The translations under genes were made by a program, and so were the position numbers. The notes beneath the pieces are model-generated. The model was not told the origin of the DNA, did no database searches, and was given only the letters and a program-made list of their open reading frames with translations. A stretch of DNA of 55,037 nucleotides from Streptomyces jeddahensis. GTDB taxonomy: Bacteria > Actinomycetota > Actinomycetes > Streptomycetales > Streptomycetaceae. Of the stretch, positions 8,166 through 15,676 are shown in pieces. Numbering within the stretch: position 1 is the stretch's first letter; each line of letters starts with the position of its first letter. The stretch is from the NCBI RefSeq assembly GCF_001642995.1, contig NZ_LOHS01000031.1:1-55037 (forward strand), given 5' to 3'.

Positions 8166-9533
8166 ATGAGCGGGGACGACGCCAGGAAGACCGCCGAGGG
8201 CCTGACCTATCTCCCGGGCTTCGGCAACGAGCACAGCTCGGAGGCCGTACCGGGAGCCCTGCCGCTCGGCCGCAACGCACCGCAGCGCGCACCGCTCGGG
8301 CTGTACGCGGAGCAGCTGAGCGGCACCGCGTTCACCGAGCCGCGGGCACACAACCGCCGCTCGTGGCTCTACCGGATCCGCCCGTCGGCCGCGCACCCCG
8401 CCTTCGTACGCATCAGCAACGGCACGATCCGCACGGCGCCCTTCACGGAGACGGCGCCCGACCCCAACCGGCTGCGCTGGGACCCGCTGCCCGAGCCCCC
8501 GGCCGGGACGGATTTCGTCGCGGGCCTGTGGACGCTCGGCGGCAACGGCGACGCGACGCAGCGCACGGGCATGGCCGTGCACCTGTATCACGCGAACTCC
8601 TCCATGCGCCGCCGGGTGTTCAGCGACGCGGACGGCGAGCTGCTGATCGTCCCGGAGCGCGGCGGGCTGCTGCTGCACACCGAGTTCGGCCTGCTGCATG
8701 CCGAGCCGGGCGAGGTGGCGCTGATCCCGCGCGGCGTCCGCTTCCGCGTGGAGCTGCTCGACACCGCAGGGCCGGACGGGCGGACACCACCCGCCCGCGG
8801 CTACGTCTGCGAGAACTACGGCTCCCCCTTCCGCCTCCCCGACCTGGGCCCGATCGGCGCCAACGGCCTCGCGAACCCACGGGACTTCCGCGCGCCGGTC
8901 GCCGCCTACGAGGACGTCGAGGGCCCGGTGGAGGTGGTGAACAAGTTCTGCGGGAACCTCTGGGAGGCGACGTACGACCACTCGCCGCTGGATGTCGTCG
9001 CCTGGCACGGCAACCATGTGCCGTACGTCTACGACCTGCGTCTGTTCAATGTGCTCGGCACCATCAGTTACGACCACCCGGACCCGTCGATCTTCACGGT
9101 CCTCACGTCGCCGTCGGACACCCCTGGCCTCGCCGGTGTCGACTTCGTGGTGTTCGCGCCGCGGTGGCTGGTGGGCGAGGACACGTTCCGGCCGCCGTAC
9201 TTCCACCGCAACGTGATGAGCGAGTACATGGGCCTGATCGAGGGCGCGTACGACGCCAAGACCTCCGGACCCGGTGGCTTCGTGCCGGGCGGCGGCTCGC
9301 TGCACAACATGATGTCGGCGCACGGTCCCGACCGTGAGACCTTCGAGCGGGCGAGCGCGGCGGAGCTGAAGCCGCAGAAGATCGACGACGGTCTTGCGTT
9401 CATGTTCGAGACGCGCTGGCCGGTGACGCTCACCTCGCAGGCGGCGGAGGCGGAGCACCTGCAGCAGCGTTACGACGACGTGTGGCAGGGTCTGGAGCGC
9501 CATTACGCGGAGGGCGGCCCGCGCACCCTTTGA
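8166..9533 (+). CDS. hmgA: homogentisate 1,2-dioxygenase
   Basis: Fe(II) ring-cleavage enzyme that opens homogentisate to maleylacetoacetate in tyrosine and phenylalanine breakdown. 455 residues, normal for the family. The N terminus [15 protein letters not shown] is characteristic. The iron ligands of the human enzyme map to His347 and Glu353 in [11 protein letters not shown] and to His386 in the segment [12 protein letters not shown], with His380 matching the second conserved His there. The ATG at 8166 is preceded by GAGGGAGCCACG; an earlier in-frame ATG at 8052 would start upstream of the likely transcription start. A GntR/UTRA regulator follows 70 bp downstream. Cytosolic enzyme. Confidence 0.97.
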   Translation: MSGDDARKTAEGLTYLPGFGNEHSSEAVPGALPLGRNAPQRAPLGLYAEQLSGTAFTEPRAHNRRSWLYRIRPSAAHPAFVRISNGTIRTAPFTETAPDPNRLRWDPLPEPPAGTDFVAGLWTLGGNGDATQRTGMAVHLYHANSSMRRRVFSDADGELLIVPERGGLLLHTEFGLLHAEPGEVALIPRGVRFRVELLDTAGPDGRTPPARGYVCENYGSPFRLPDLGPIGANGLANPRDFRAPVAAYEDVEGPVEVVNKFCGNLWEATYDHSPLDVVAWHGNHVPYVYDLRLFNVLGTISYDHPDPSIFTVLTSPSDTPGLAGVDFVVFAPRWLVGEDTFRPPYFHRNVMSEYMGLIEGAYDAKTSGPGGFVPGGGSLHNMMSAHGPDRETFERASAAELKPQKIDDGLAFMFETRWPVTLTSQAAEAEHLQQRYDDVWQGLERHYAEGGPRTL

Positions 9534-9547
9534 GTCGCCGGCGGAGG

Positions 9548-9575
9548 GTAGAGCTGAGTAGAGCCCTTGTAGAGC
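9548..9575 (+). promoter_or_regulatory. three phased GTAGAGC direct repeats before the GntR gene
   Basis: GTAGAGC occurs exactly at 9548-9554, 9558-9564 and 9569-9575, at 10- and 11-bp steps, which places all copies on one face of the helix. They lie 28 to 56 bp before the GTG of the GntR regulator. They are likely to be operator half-sites for that regulator or another protein, and point to autoregulation. A chance low-complexity origin is possible. Confidence 0.5.
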
Positions 9576-9603
9576 CCCTCTGAGAACCGATTGCGGAGAC
9601 GCT

Positions 9604-10353
9604 GTGACCGCTTTTGCCCCGGACTCGATCGTCCTGAACCGCAAACTTCCGTTGTGGTATCAGGTGTCGCAGTCGCTCCGGGCATCGATACTGGGCCGGA
9701 CAGAGGACGCCCCACTGCGGCTGCCCACCGAGGAGCAACTGGCCGGTCACTACGGCGTGAGCGTGCTGACCATGCGCCAGGCGCTCAAGGAGCTCGAGGA
9801 CGAGGGTCTGATCAGCAGGCACCGGCGGCGCGGCACGTTCATAGAGCCGACCGCCCGGCGCGCCGCACCCGTACGGCTGCTGGGCTCCGTCGACGCGATC
9901 GTCGCCCAGCAGTCGGGCATGAGCACCCGGCTCATCGGCCACGGCACCGCGCCTGTGCCGCCCGACCTCGCGGAACACTTCCCGGACGGCCCGGACGTGA
10001 TGACGTACCACCGGCTGCGCAGCGACGAGGGAACCGGCGAGCCCACCAACCACGCCCGCAACTACGTACGTCCCGACGTCGCCGAACGCATCGACCCCGC
10101 CGATCTTGTGCGCTGGCCGATGACGAAGGTCCTGCGCGACGTGGTGGGCGTGAGGATCAGCCGGATCACCGACACCGTCGAGGCCCACCTGGCGGACCCG
10201 GAGACCGCCCGGCTCCTCGAGGTGCCGCTGCTCAGCCCGATCCTGCACTACACGGGCATCAGCTACGACGAGCACGGCCGCGCCCTGGACGTGGCCCGCA
10301 TCCACTACCGGGGCGACCGCTTCTCCTTCACGGTCACCCTCGACGCCGACTGA
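9604..10353 (+). CDS. GntR-family regulator, HutC/UTRA type
   Basis: 249-residue regulator starting at GTG. A winged helix-turn-helix fills residues about 15-80 (LPLWYQVSQSLRASI, LPTEEQLAGHYGVSVLTMRQA, LEDEGLISRHRRRGTFI), followed by a UTRA ligand domain ending in VARIHYRGDRFSFTVTL, as expected for the HutC subfamily. It follows hmgA in the same direction and is followed 12 bp later by the ISP-domain gene. From context it may sense homogentisate or a related aromatic acid and control hmgA, but no ligand residue can be read. Three phased direct repeats upstream suggest autoregulation. Confidence 0.92.
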   Translation: MTAFAPDSIVLNRKLPLWYQVSQSLRASILGRTEDAPLRLPTEEQLAGHYGVSVLTMRQALKELEDEGLISRHRRRGTFIEPTARRAAPVRLLGSVDAIVAQQSGMSTRLIGHGTAPVPPDLAEHFPDGPDVMTYHRLRSDEGTGEPTNHARNYVRPDVAERIDPADLVRWPMTKVLRDVVGVRISRITDTVEAHLADPETARLLEVPLLSPILHYTGISYDEHGRALDVARIHYRGDRFSFTVTLDAD

Positions 10354-10365
10354 CCACGACGTACG

Positions 10366-11595
10366 ATGCCGAGCGTGACGCACGACGACGCTCCGCTGCT
10401 CGCGGACCTCATGCCGTGGTCCGTCGCACCGCTGCGGCTGGGCCGCGCCTGGCCCATGGCGCCGGACGCCCCGTCCCTGAAGGCCCGTTGGGACGCCTTC
10501 GTACGGGCGGAAGGAGCCACCCGTGAGGCGCTGCTGCAGCCTACGCGGGCCCGCACCCTGGGCACCGCCGTGGCCCAGCTGCCCGGACACCCCGGCGGCA
10601 CCGGGCGACTGGCCCGTGAGGAAGGCCCCTGCCCAGAGCCGGTACGCGTCCTGCACGGGCCGTTCGACGAGCAGTGGCTCATACCGGACCACCGGCTGAT
10701 CGACGCGGCGCGCCCCGAGCTGTGGCGGGTCGCCGACGAGCACCAGCTCTTCGCCATCGAACAGGGCCATGTCCCGGACACGTCCGGTCCGGCCCTGCTG
10801 GCCACGGCCCTGCTGCCCGACGGCCGCTCCCCCGCGGGCCGCCCCGGCCGCATCCGCCCGCTGTACCGCCGCCCCGGGGGCCTCGAACCGAACCTCGCGC
10901 CGGGCCTGCTCGACCACCTGGCCCGCCGCCTCGGCGAGCGGCCGGAACCGGTCGACGTCCTCGCCTGGACACTCGCCGTCGCGCAACCCGGAGCCTCGGG
11001 ATGCCGGGTGCCGCTGACCGCCGACCCAGAAGTCTGGGCGCACGGTACCGGCCTCGGGCACCGCATGCTGTGGCTGATGCTGCGCGGCGGCATCAAGGAC
11101 GGCCGCGTCGCACCCGGCAGCGGCGAGCGGCCCAAACTCCCCGGCGGCCGCCGCCCCTACGTCCGCGCCCCGCTCCCCGCCCGGCCCGCCGAACTGCTCT
11201 ACGACCGCGACGAGGAGACCCTGCACCTCGGCGAGGGCCGCATCGCACCCGTCCCGGCCGAGGCCTGGGACTTCCACGTCAGCGGAGCCCGCGTACTGGA
11301 ACTGTGGTTCAGCCGGAGGAGCGGACAGCCGGAGCCGGGCACGCTGGAGGCGATCCGCCCCACCGCATGGCCCCAGACCTGGACCTCGGAGCTCCTCGAA
11401 CTCATCACGGTCCTCGCGCTCCTCGCCGAACTCGGGGCTCAGCAGGCCGCATTGGCGGACGCACTGGATCCGGCGATCACGGCGGCCGAACTCCATCGGT
11501 CCGGAGTCCTCCCCGTGCCGGACGCGGCCCGCCGACCCGCGTCCGTACTGGACCATCTCGAGGAGGGCCCGGAGGGGCAGTTCGCGCTGCTCTGA
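10366..11595 (+). CDS. lone Type ISP restriction-modification C-terminal specificity-domain-like protein
   Basis: 409 residues with no helicase, nuclease or methyltransferase motif: no P-loop, no DEAD box and no NPPY. The N terminus (DLMPWSVAPLRLGRAWPMAPD) and the segment VLDHLEEGPEGQFAL near the end recall actinobacterial proteins that I remember being annotated as type ISP restriction/modification enzyme, matching the target-recognition domain of single-chain Type ISP enzymes such as LlaBIII. That assignment is from memory. Other visible blocks are RIRPLYRRPGG, DVLAWTLAVAQPG and TWTSELLELITVLALLAELG. The start codon lies 12 bp after the GntR stop, so it is probably co-transcribed. It could be a DNA-binding domain recruited to another task. 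Gene reality is certain; the family call is moderate. Confidence 0.75.
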   Translation: MPSVTHDDAPLLADLMPWSVAPLRLGRAWPMAPDAPSLKARWDAFVRAEGATREALLQPTRARTLGTAVAQLPGHPGGTGRLAREEGPCPEPVRVLHGPFDEQWLIPDHRLIDAARPELWRVADEHQLFAIEQGHVPDTSGPALLATALLPDGRSPAGRPGRIRPLYRRPGGLEPNLAPGLLDHLARRLGERPEPVDVLAWTLAVAQPGASGCRVPLTADPEVWAHGTGLGHRMLWLMLRGGIKDGRVAPGSGERPKLPGGRRPYVRAPLPARPAELLYDRDEETLHLGEGRIAPVPAEAWDFHVSGARVLELWFSRRSGQPEPGTLEAIRPTAWPQTWTSELLELITVLALLAELGAQQAALADALDPAITAAELHRSGVLPVPDAARRPASVLDHLEEGPEGQFALL

Positions 11596-11655
11596 TCACT
11601 CCTGGCCGCTCACGGCCGCCGTGCGCCCGGCGTCCGCGAGCGGCCCGTCGTGCGG

Positions 11656-13395
11656 CTACTTCTGGGGGGCGAGGTCCGGCCCGAGTGAGGCGAACTTCTC
11701 CTGGGACACGACCCTCTTGGGCGGCCAGGTGATGTTCTCCGGGGGCCAGGACTGGCCGGTCTTGCGCAGGAACCACTCCGGCGGCTCGTACATCGGCGGC
11801 TCGTAGCCGTCGGGCAGGGCCGTCTTCCAGTCGACGCCCTTCGTGCGCTCCGCGAACTCGTCCTTGATCGCCTTCAGCCGCTCCGGCTGGGTGATGAGGT
11901 CGACGGCGGTGGCGGCCAGATACTTGGCGGCGGCGAGTACGGCTGCCTGGCCGGGGGCCGCGGCCGCGCACGCGGCGGTGGACCACGTGTGCATCTTGGT
12001 GCCGATGGGGGCGAGGGCGGCGCCCATCGACACGGTCGGCACGTTCCAGCTGATGTCGGCGACATCCGTCGAACCGCCGCCCATGAAGACGGGGTTGGGC
12101 GCGGTCAGATCGGCGATCGTGTCGTGCAGGCCCTTGGTCGGCAGGCCCAGCGACTCCTGCAGCTCCTTGGCCAGGTGATGCGCCTCGTCGCTGAACTCCG
12201 GCGGTCCGATCTGCCGCATGTTCTCGTGCAGCAGTTCCGCGAAGGACTTGGACGGCAACTGGTTCCAGCAGGCGGAGGTGATGCGGTGCTGCACCGTGGT
12301 CTGGCTGGCCTTGGCCGCGGCCTCGGAGACGGCGATCACCTTGTCGAGGAGCACCTGGACGCGGGCCGGGCTGCCTTCGCGTACGTAGTACGAGATCTCG
12401 GCTATCTCGGGGGTGACGTTCGGTATGTCCCCGCCGTTGTTGATCACCCAGTGCAGGCGGCCCGAGGGAGCGAGGTTCTCCTCGCGGAGGAACTCGGACA
12501 TGGTCGCCATCATCACGGCGGCGTCCAGCGCGCTCTTGTTGCCGAGCGGGGTGCCGCCGTGGCCGGCCACGCCGAGGAAGGTGAAGGTCACGGCGGTCAT
12601 GGCGGTGCTGGTGCCCCAGCCGGTCGCGTTGGCCGTCGACGGGTGCCAGTCGAGGAAGGCGTCGAGCCCGTCGTACACGCCCTTGCTGACCGCGTACGTC
12701 TTGCCGATCAGCGCCTCCTCGGCGGTGGAGCCGAAGAACTTCACGGTCACGGGCAGCTTGTGCTTCGCCGCGGCCTGCGCGACCGCGGCGGCTGCGGCGG
12801 CTGCCGCCGTGCCCAGTGCGCTGTGGCCGCAGCCGTGCCCGGGGCCGTAGCCCGGCGCGAAGGGGTCGTGGATGTACTCGCGCGGATCGTGGTGTCCGAC
12901 GCCCTTGTTCTGCGAAAGGCCGGGCAGCGCGTCGTACTCGCCGCTGAACCCGAGGACCGGGCCGCCCTTGCCGTACGCGTACGTGGCGGAGAAGGCGGTC
13001 GGGAAGCCCGCCGTGCCGAACTCGACCTCGAATCCGGCCTTTTCCAGGAATTCGGCCTCGGCGATCGAGGACTTCCACTCGCGGAGGCTGAGCTCGGCGT
13101 ACTCCCAGATCTCGGCGTTCAGGCCGGTGATGCGGTCGCTGTTGGCCTTGATCCAGGCGAGGGCGGCGGACTTGGCGGGGCTGTCCTCGGCGAGGCCTTC
13201 CGGGGCTTGGTACTCGGCTGTTTCCGCCTGGCTGCTGTCGTCCGCTGCTGCGGCCATCACCGGATCGGCCTCGGCGGCCATCACGGCCGTGGTCACTCCG
13301 GCCGCGCCGAGCAGCTGCATGATGCGGCGCCGGCTGAGGGCCGGGCCGCCCGCGGGCTGGGACTCGTGCTCGTGCTGATCGTGCAGGTCACACAC
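11656..13395 (-). CDS. Tat-exported M20-family amidohydrolase (AbgB-like)
   Basis: 579-residue metal-dependent amidase or peptidase of the M20/amidohydrolase group, similar to p-aminobenzoyl-glutamate hydrolase subunit B. The start is GTG 13395, preceded by GGAGG with a 5-nt gap; codons before it have no ribosome site. The N terminus has a twin-arginine signal (SRRRIMQLLGAAG followed by an Ala/Val stretch), so it is exported folded. Catalytic-domain blocks: LGFSGEYDALPGL, GPGHGCGHSALG (metal ligands), TAEEALIGK (acid/metal) and a dimer domain with AGHGGTPLG. A C-terminal extension rich in Pro, Trp and Glu follows. Substrate unknown; an exported AbgB homologue would act on N-acyl amino acids or peptides outside the membrane. 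It converges on the ISP-domain gene. Confidence 0.9.
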   Translation of the reverse strand: MCDLHDQHEHESQPAGGPALSRRRIMQLLGAAGVTTAVMAAEADPVMAAAADDSSQAETAEYQAPEGLAEDSPAKSAALAWIKANSDRITGLNAEIWEYAELSLREWKSSIAEAEFLEKAGFEVEFGTAGFPTAFSATYAYGKGGPVLGFSGEYDALPGLSQNKGVGHHDPREYIHDPFAPGYGPGHGCGHSALGTAAAAAAAAVAQAAAKHKLPVTVKFFGSTAEEALIGKTYAVSKGVYDGLDAFLDWHPSTANATGWGTSTAMTAVTFTFLGVAGHGGTPLGNKSALDAAVMMATMSEFLREENLAPSGRLHWVINNGGDIPNVTPEIAEISYYVREGSPARVQVLLDKVIAVSEAAAKASQTTVQHRITSACWNQLPSKSFAELLHENMRQIGPPEFSDEAHHLAKELQESLGLPTKGLHDTIADLTAPNPVFMGGGSTDVADISWNVPTVSMGAALAPIGTKMHTWSTAACAAAAPGQAAVLAAAKYLAATAVDLITQPERLKAIKDEFAERTKGVDWKTALPDGYEPPMYEPPEWFLRKTGQSWPPENITWPPKRVVSQEKFASLGPDLAPQK

Positions 13396-13508
13396 GCGCG
13401 CCTCCGGGCGAGGTAAGTGTAATGGCCAAATGATCAGCCACCCTGGCCTCACCACGTTGCTGCGTCAACAGCGCCGCATGACAAAGGTGTTACACGGGGG
13501 ACGAATCG

Positions 13509-13520
13509 GGGACATGTCCC
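13509..13520. promoter_or_regulatory. 12-bp perfect palindrome upstream of the amidohydrolase
   Basis: GGGACATGTCCC is a perfect 12-bp palindrome about 115 nt upstream of the amidohydrolase GTG, a plausible dimeric-regulator site. No nearby regulator obviously belongs to it. Confidence 0.4.
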
Positions 13521-13582
13521 GGACGGTCACGGCACTGGGGAAGGTGCCGCGTGAAAGCGCGTGCTGAAAGCCCGTGCGCGCG

Positions 13583-13665
13583 GGCGAACACACCGGAAGC
13601 GCTGCCGCATGCCGTGGGGATGACGGACGCGGAGATCGCAGCGGGGCGCGGAGGGTGTGTTCGCC
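13583..13665. repeat. 12-bp perfect inverted repeat spanning 83 bp
   Basis: GGCGAACACACC (13583-13594) and GGTGTGTTCGCC (13654-13665) are perfect inverted copies separated by 59 nt. The arms could form a long stem-loop RNA, flank a small element, or be paired regulator sites. Confidence 0.5.
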
Positions 13666-13710
13666 TGAGCGCGGAACGTATCTGCGGCCGGAAACGCCGA
13701 CGACGTGCCG

Positions 13711-13980
13711 TCAGTGGCCGCCGAACAGCGAACGCCGCAGGCGCCGCAGAGGTGCGAAGAGCGAGAGACGCCTGACGCGCGCCCCCCTGCCGCTGCGGTC
13801 GTGCGCCACATCCCGTGTCGTTATCTCACGCATCAGCGACGTCGCCTCGGCCGCCTCGCGCTGCGGGACGGCGGGGCCGCCCAGCACCGAGAGATGGCGG
13901 TCCAGGCGCGCGCTGGTAGCGCTACTCCCGCACGTGATCGCAGGGACACGCGCCCTGCTGCGCACTGTTATCTGATCCAT
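13711..13980 (-). CDS. small conserved-looking actinobacterial protein
   Basis: 89 residues from ATG 13980, which is preceded by GGGGAG at a 5-nt gap; an in-frame GTG at 13992 would lie upstream of that site. The sequence is balanced in composition (ITCGSSATSARLDRHLSVLG, EATSLMREITTRDVAHD), followed by an Arg-rich tail (RRLSLFAPLRRLRRSLFGGH). Third positions are GC-rich in this frame. No catalytic motif is visible; the basic tail suggests binding to nucleic acid or membrane. I believe similar short proteins exist across Streptomyces but cannot name a family. Confidence 0.65.
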   Translation of the reverse strand: MDQITVRSRARVPAITCGSSATSARLDRHLSVLGGPAVPQREAAEATSLMREITTRDVAHDRSGRGARVRRLSLFAPLRRLRRSLFGGH

Positions 13981-14108
13981 GACACTCCCCACGCGTCAAC
14001 CCACCCATACGGCGGGCACCCGGCCCGGGCAGGGTAACCCTATCGCCCCGTCAGGACACCCGTGTATCCCGGTCATCGGATTCACTTCCCTCTTAAGGAG
14101 GTTGGAAC

Positions 14109-14873
14109 TCACTCTCCGAATCCAACTGATTTCAGGGCGAGTTGGACAAGCGGTGCGCTGGTGGGCTGGGGAGATCCGCCCGCAGGCTCCGTCGTGACGG
14201 CGAGTGAGGTCGCCGATGTGTTCAAGCCTCCGACGACCTTCGGCGTGTCGCCGTCGAGCACGCCCAAGGACCGGGGCGTACCGGACTTCCCGACGGCCCA
14301 CAGCTGGTGGACCCGGTCGCCCGGCGGAGCGCCGAGGCCCGTGACCGTCACCACCGCCCGGTGCAGGGACGCGGAGGCGACGACGTTGATGCCGCGGCCT
14401 TGCGCGTCCTGCTGCCCGGTGGAGCGCGCGTCGGGCGCCGACAGGACGCGGGCGATCTCATGCGCGGCGGCCCGTTCCTGGTCGAGGCGGTCCTGGGCGC
14501 GGTCGAGTTGGACGCCGAACAAGGCGGCCACGACGAGGGCCGCGGCGGCGGTGGCGGTCGCGAAGGGGACGAACAGCGCACGCGCGCGTGAAGGATGTGC
14601 AGAGCCGCGCGCGCGTGACTGCTGCCATGCCGCCTCCGCCCGGGGCGTCTCCTGCGGTGTCGTGCGTACGGCGGTCAGCACCCTCTCCCGCAGGGCGGGC
14701 GGTGCCGGGGCCGCGGCCGACCAGGCCAGGCGCACCGCGTCCTCCCTCAGCGCACGCACCTCTCCCGCGCACCGCTCGCAGCGCCCCAGATGCCTCTCGA
14801 AGCGGCGCCGCTCCCGGCCGTCCAGCGCATCGAGCGCGTAGGGGGCGGCGAGCGAGTGCAGGTCGCGCCTCAT
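14109..14873 (-). CDS. rskA: anti-sigma factor, RskA type (zinc-finger, one transmembrane helix)
   Basis: 254-residue membrane anti-sigma factor that holds SigK inactive. The N-terminal cytoplasmic domain starts HSLAAPYALDALDGRERRRF and carries the anti-sigma zinc motif H-x3-C-x2-C (RHLGRCERCAG, about residues 26-36). One transmembrane helix lies at about residues 108-127 (VPFATATAAAALVVAALFGV). The exported C-terminal RskA domain follows (AVVTVTGLGAPPGDRVHQLW, SLAVTTEPAGGSPQP). The start overlaps the sigma gene stop by ATGA, so the two proteins are translationally coupled. In Mycobacterium, RskA release depends on regulated proteolysis or redox state; the signal here is unknown. Confidence 0.93.
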   Translation of the reverse strand: MRRDLHSLAAPYALDALDGRERRRFERHLGRCERCAGEVRALREDAVRLAWSAAAPAPPALRERVLTAVRTTPQETPRAEAAWQQSRARGSAHPSRARALFVPFATATAAAALVVAALFGVQLDRAQDRLDQERAAAHEIARVLSAPDARSTGQQDAQGRGINVVASASLHRAVVTVTGLGAPPGDRVHQLWAVGKSGTPRSLGVLDGDTPKVVGGLNTSATSLAVTTEPAGGSPQPTSAPLVQLALKSVGFGE

Positions 14874-15412
14874 ATCGCGCGTCCGAGGCATTCGCGCAGC
14901 CGCGTCAGTCCGTCGCGCATCCGCGTCTTGACGGTGCCGAGCGGTACGGAGAGCCGCTGGGCGACCTCGCGGTACGTGTAGCCCTCGTAGTAGGCCAGGG
15001 TGACGGACTGGCGCTGCAGCTGTGTGAGTCCGTCGAGGCAGCGGCGTACCCAGTCGCGCTCGAGGCCGGCCTCCACCGCCTCCGCGACCTGGTCGAAGGC
15101 GGGCCCGTAGGCGCGCCGGCCGACGCGTTGGTCCCGCTCGCTCGCGGCGCGGGCGCTGCGGACCCGGTCGACGGCCCTGCGGTGGGCGAGGGTGAGAATC
15201 CAGGCGAGGGCGCTGCCGCGCTCGGGGTCGAACCGCGCGGCGGAGCGCCACAGTTCGAGCAGCACCTCCTGGGCCACCTCCTCGGACTGGGCGGGATCGC
15301 GCACCACCCTCCGCACGAGCCCGTAGACGGGTCCCGACACCGCGCCGTACAGCTCCTCGAAGGCCGTCTGGTCGCCGTGGGCCACCAGCACGAGCAACTC
15401 CTCCGGTTCCAC
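14870..15412 (-). CDS. sigK: ECF sigma factor, SigK type
   Basis: 180-residue extracytoplasmic function sigma factor from GTG 15412. Region 2 is QTAFEELYGAVSGPVYGLVRRVV plus SEEVAQEVLLELWRSAARFDP; region 4 is CLDGLTQLQRQSVTLAYYEG with the DNA-recognition helix YREVAQRLSVPLGTVKTRMRDG. I choose GTG 15412 because AGAGGGGG sits 6 nt upstream. An in-frame ATG at 15487 would give 205 residues, but it lies inside the -10 element of the sigma factor's own predicted promoter (15486-15512), so it cannot be on that transcript. The gene overlaps rskA. A matching promoter on the other strand drives the DUF4331 gene. Confidence 0.93.
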   Translation of the reverse strand: MEPEELLVLVAHGDQTAFEELYGAVSGPVYGLVRRVVRDPAQSEEVAQEVLLELWRSAARFDPERGSALAWILTLAHRRAVDRVRSARAASERDQRVGRRAYGPAFDQVAEAVEAGLERDWVRRCLDGLTQLQRQSVTLAYYEGYTYREVAQRLSVPLGTVKTRMRDGLTRLRECLGRAI

Positions 15413-15485
15413 TCGTTCCCCCTCTCCGGCCGCCCACCACGGCCTCCCCGGCCGCCCGGACGTCGAGCCCGACGTACCGCCTGTC

Positions 15486-15512
15486 ATTCGGAGCCCGACG
15501 GCATCCGGATGG
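15486..15512 (-). promoter_or_regulatory. SigK-type promoter of sigK-rskA
   Basis: On the minus strand CCATCC (15512-15507), 15 nt, CCGAAT (15491-15486). This matches the Mycobacterium SigK consensus as I remember it (CCATCC, 16-17 nt, CCGAAT) with slightly shorter spacing. The predicted transcript starts near 15478, about 65 nt before the GTG at 15412. It implies positive autoregulation. Confidence 0.75.
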
Positions 15513-15553
15513 GAGTACGGACGGGCGGCCCGAAAACGCGGGCCGAAGTCCGA

Positions 15554-15581
15554 CCAATCCGCCCCGGCCGCCGCTCCGAAT
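15554..15581 (+). promoter_or_regulatory. SigK-type promoter of the DUF4331-TPR-metal exporter genes
   Basis: On the plus strand CCAATCC (15554-15560), 15 nt, CCGAAT (15576-15581), sharing ATCC-N15-CCGAAT exactly with the divergent sigK promoter. It lies about 95 nt before the DUF4331 ATG, placing that gene and probably the two after it under SigK. Confidence 0.75.
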
Positions 15582-15676
15582 GGCGTGCATCAGGCATCGG
15601 ACGCGGCACGTGCCGGCGGGGCCCTCGCCAGGAGGGCACCGCGGGGGACACCGCTTGGGACGTGAGGACGGACGGC

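Larger units (their letters stand above)
13396..13710. other. non-coding region with palindrome and long inverted repeat
   Basis: The 315 nt between the amidohydrolase and the small gene at 13711 hold no convincing gene on either strand. Visible elements are the 12-bp palindrome at 13509 and a 12-bp inverted repeat at 13583-13665. Promoters for the amidohydrolase must lie here; no box is clear. Confidence 0.6.

Noticed and set aside
8064..9644. 526-codon minus-strand frame opposite hmgA
   Set aside because: Overlaps a certain gene on the other strand and has no motif or start signal.
9430..11556. 708-codon minus-strand frame opposite the GntR and ISP-domain genes
   Set aside because: Shadow; the plus-strand proteins contain recognisable domains and this one does not.
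13527..13811. short frames on both strands in the gap before the small gene at 13711
   Set aside because: No ribosome sites, Arg/Ala-rich, and they overlap each other and the better supported small gene.
15412..15487. sigK start at ATG 15487
   Set aside because: It lies within the predicted -10 of the sigK promoter, has no ribosome site and adds a low-complexity Gly/Ser stretch; GTG 15412 has a strong site.
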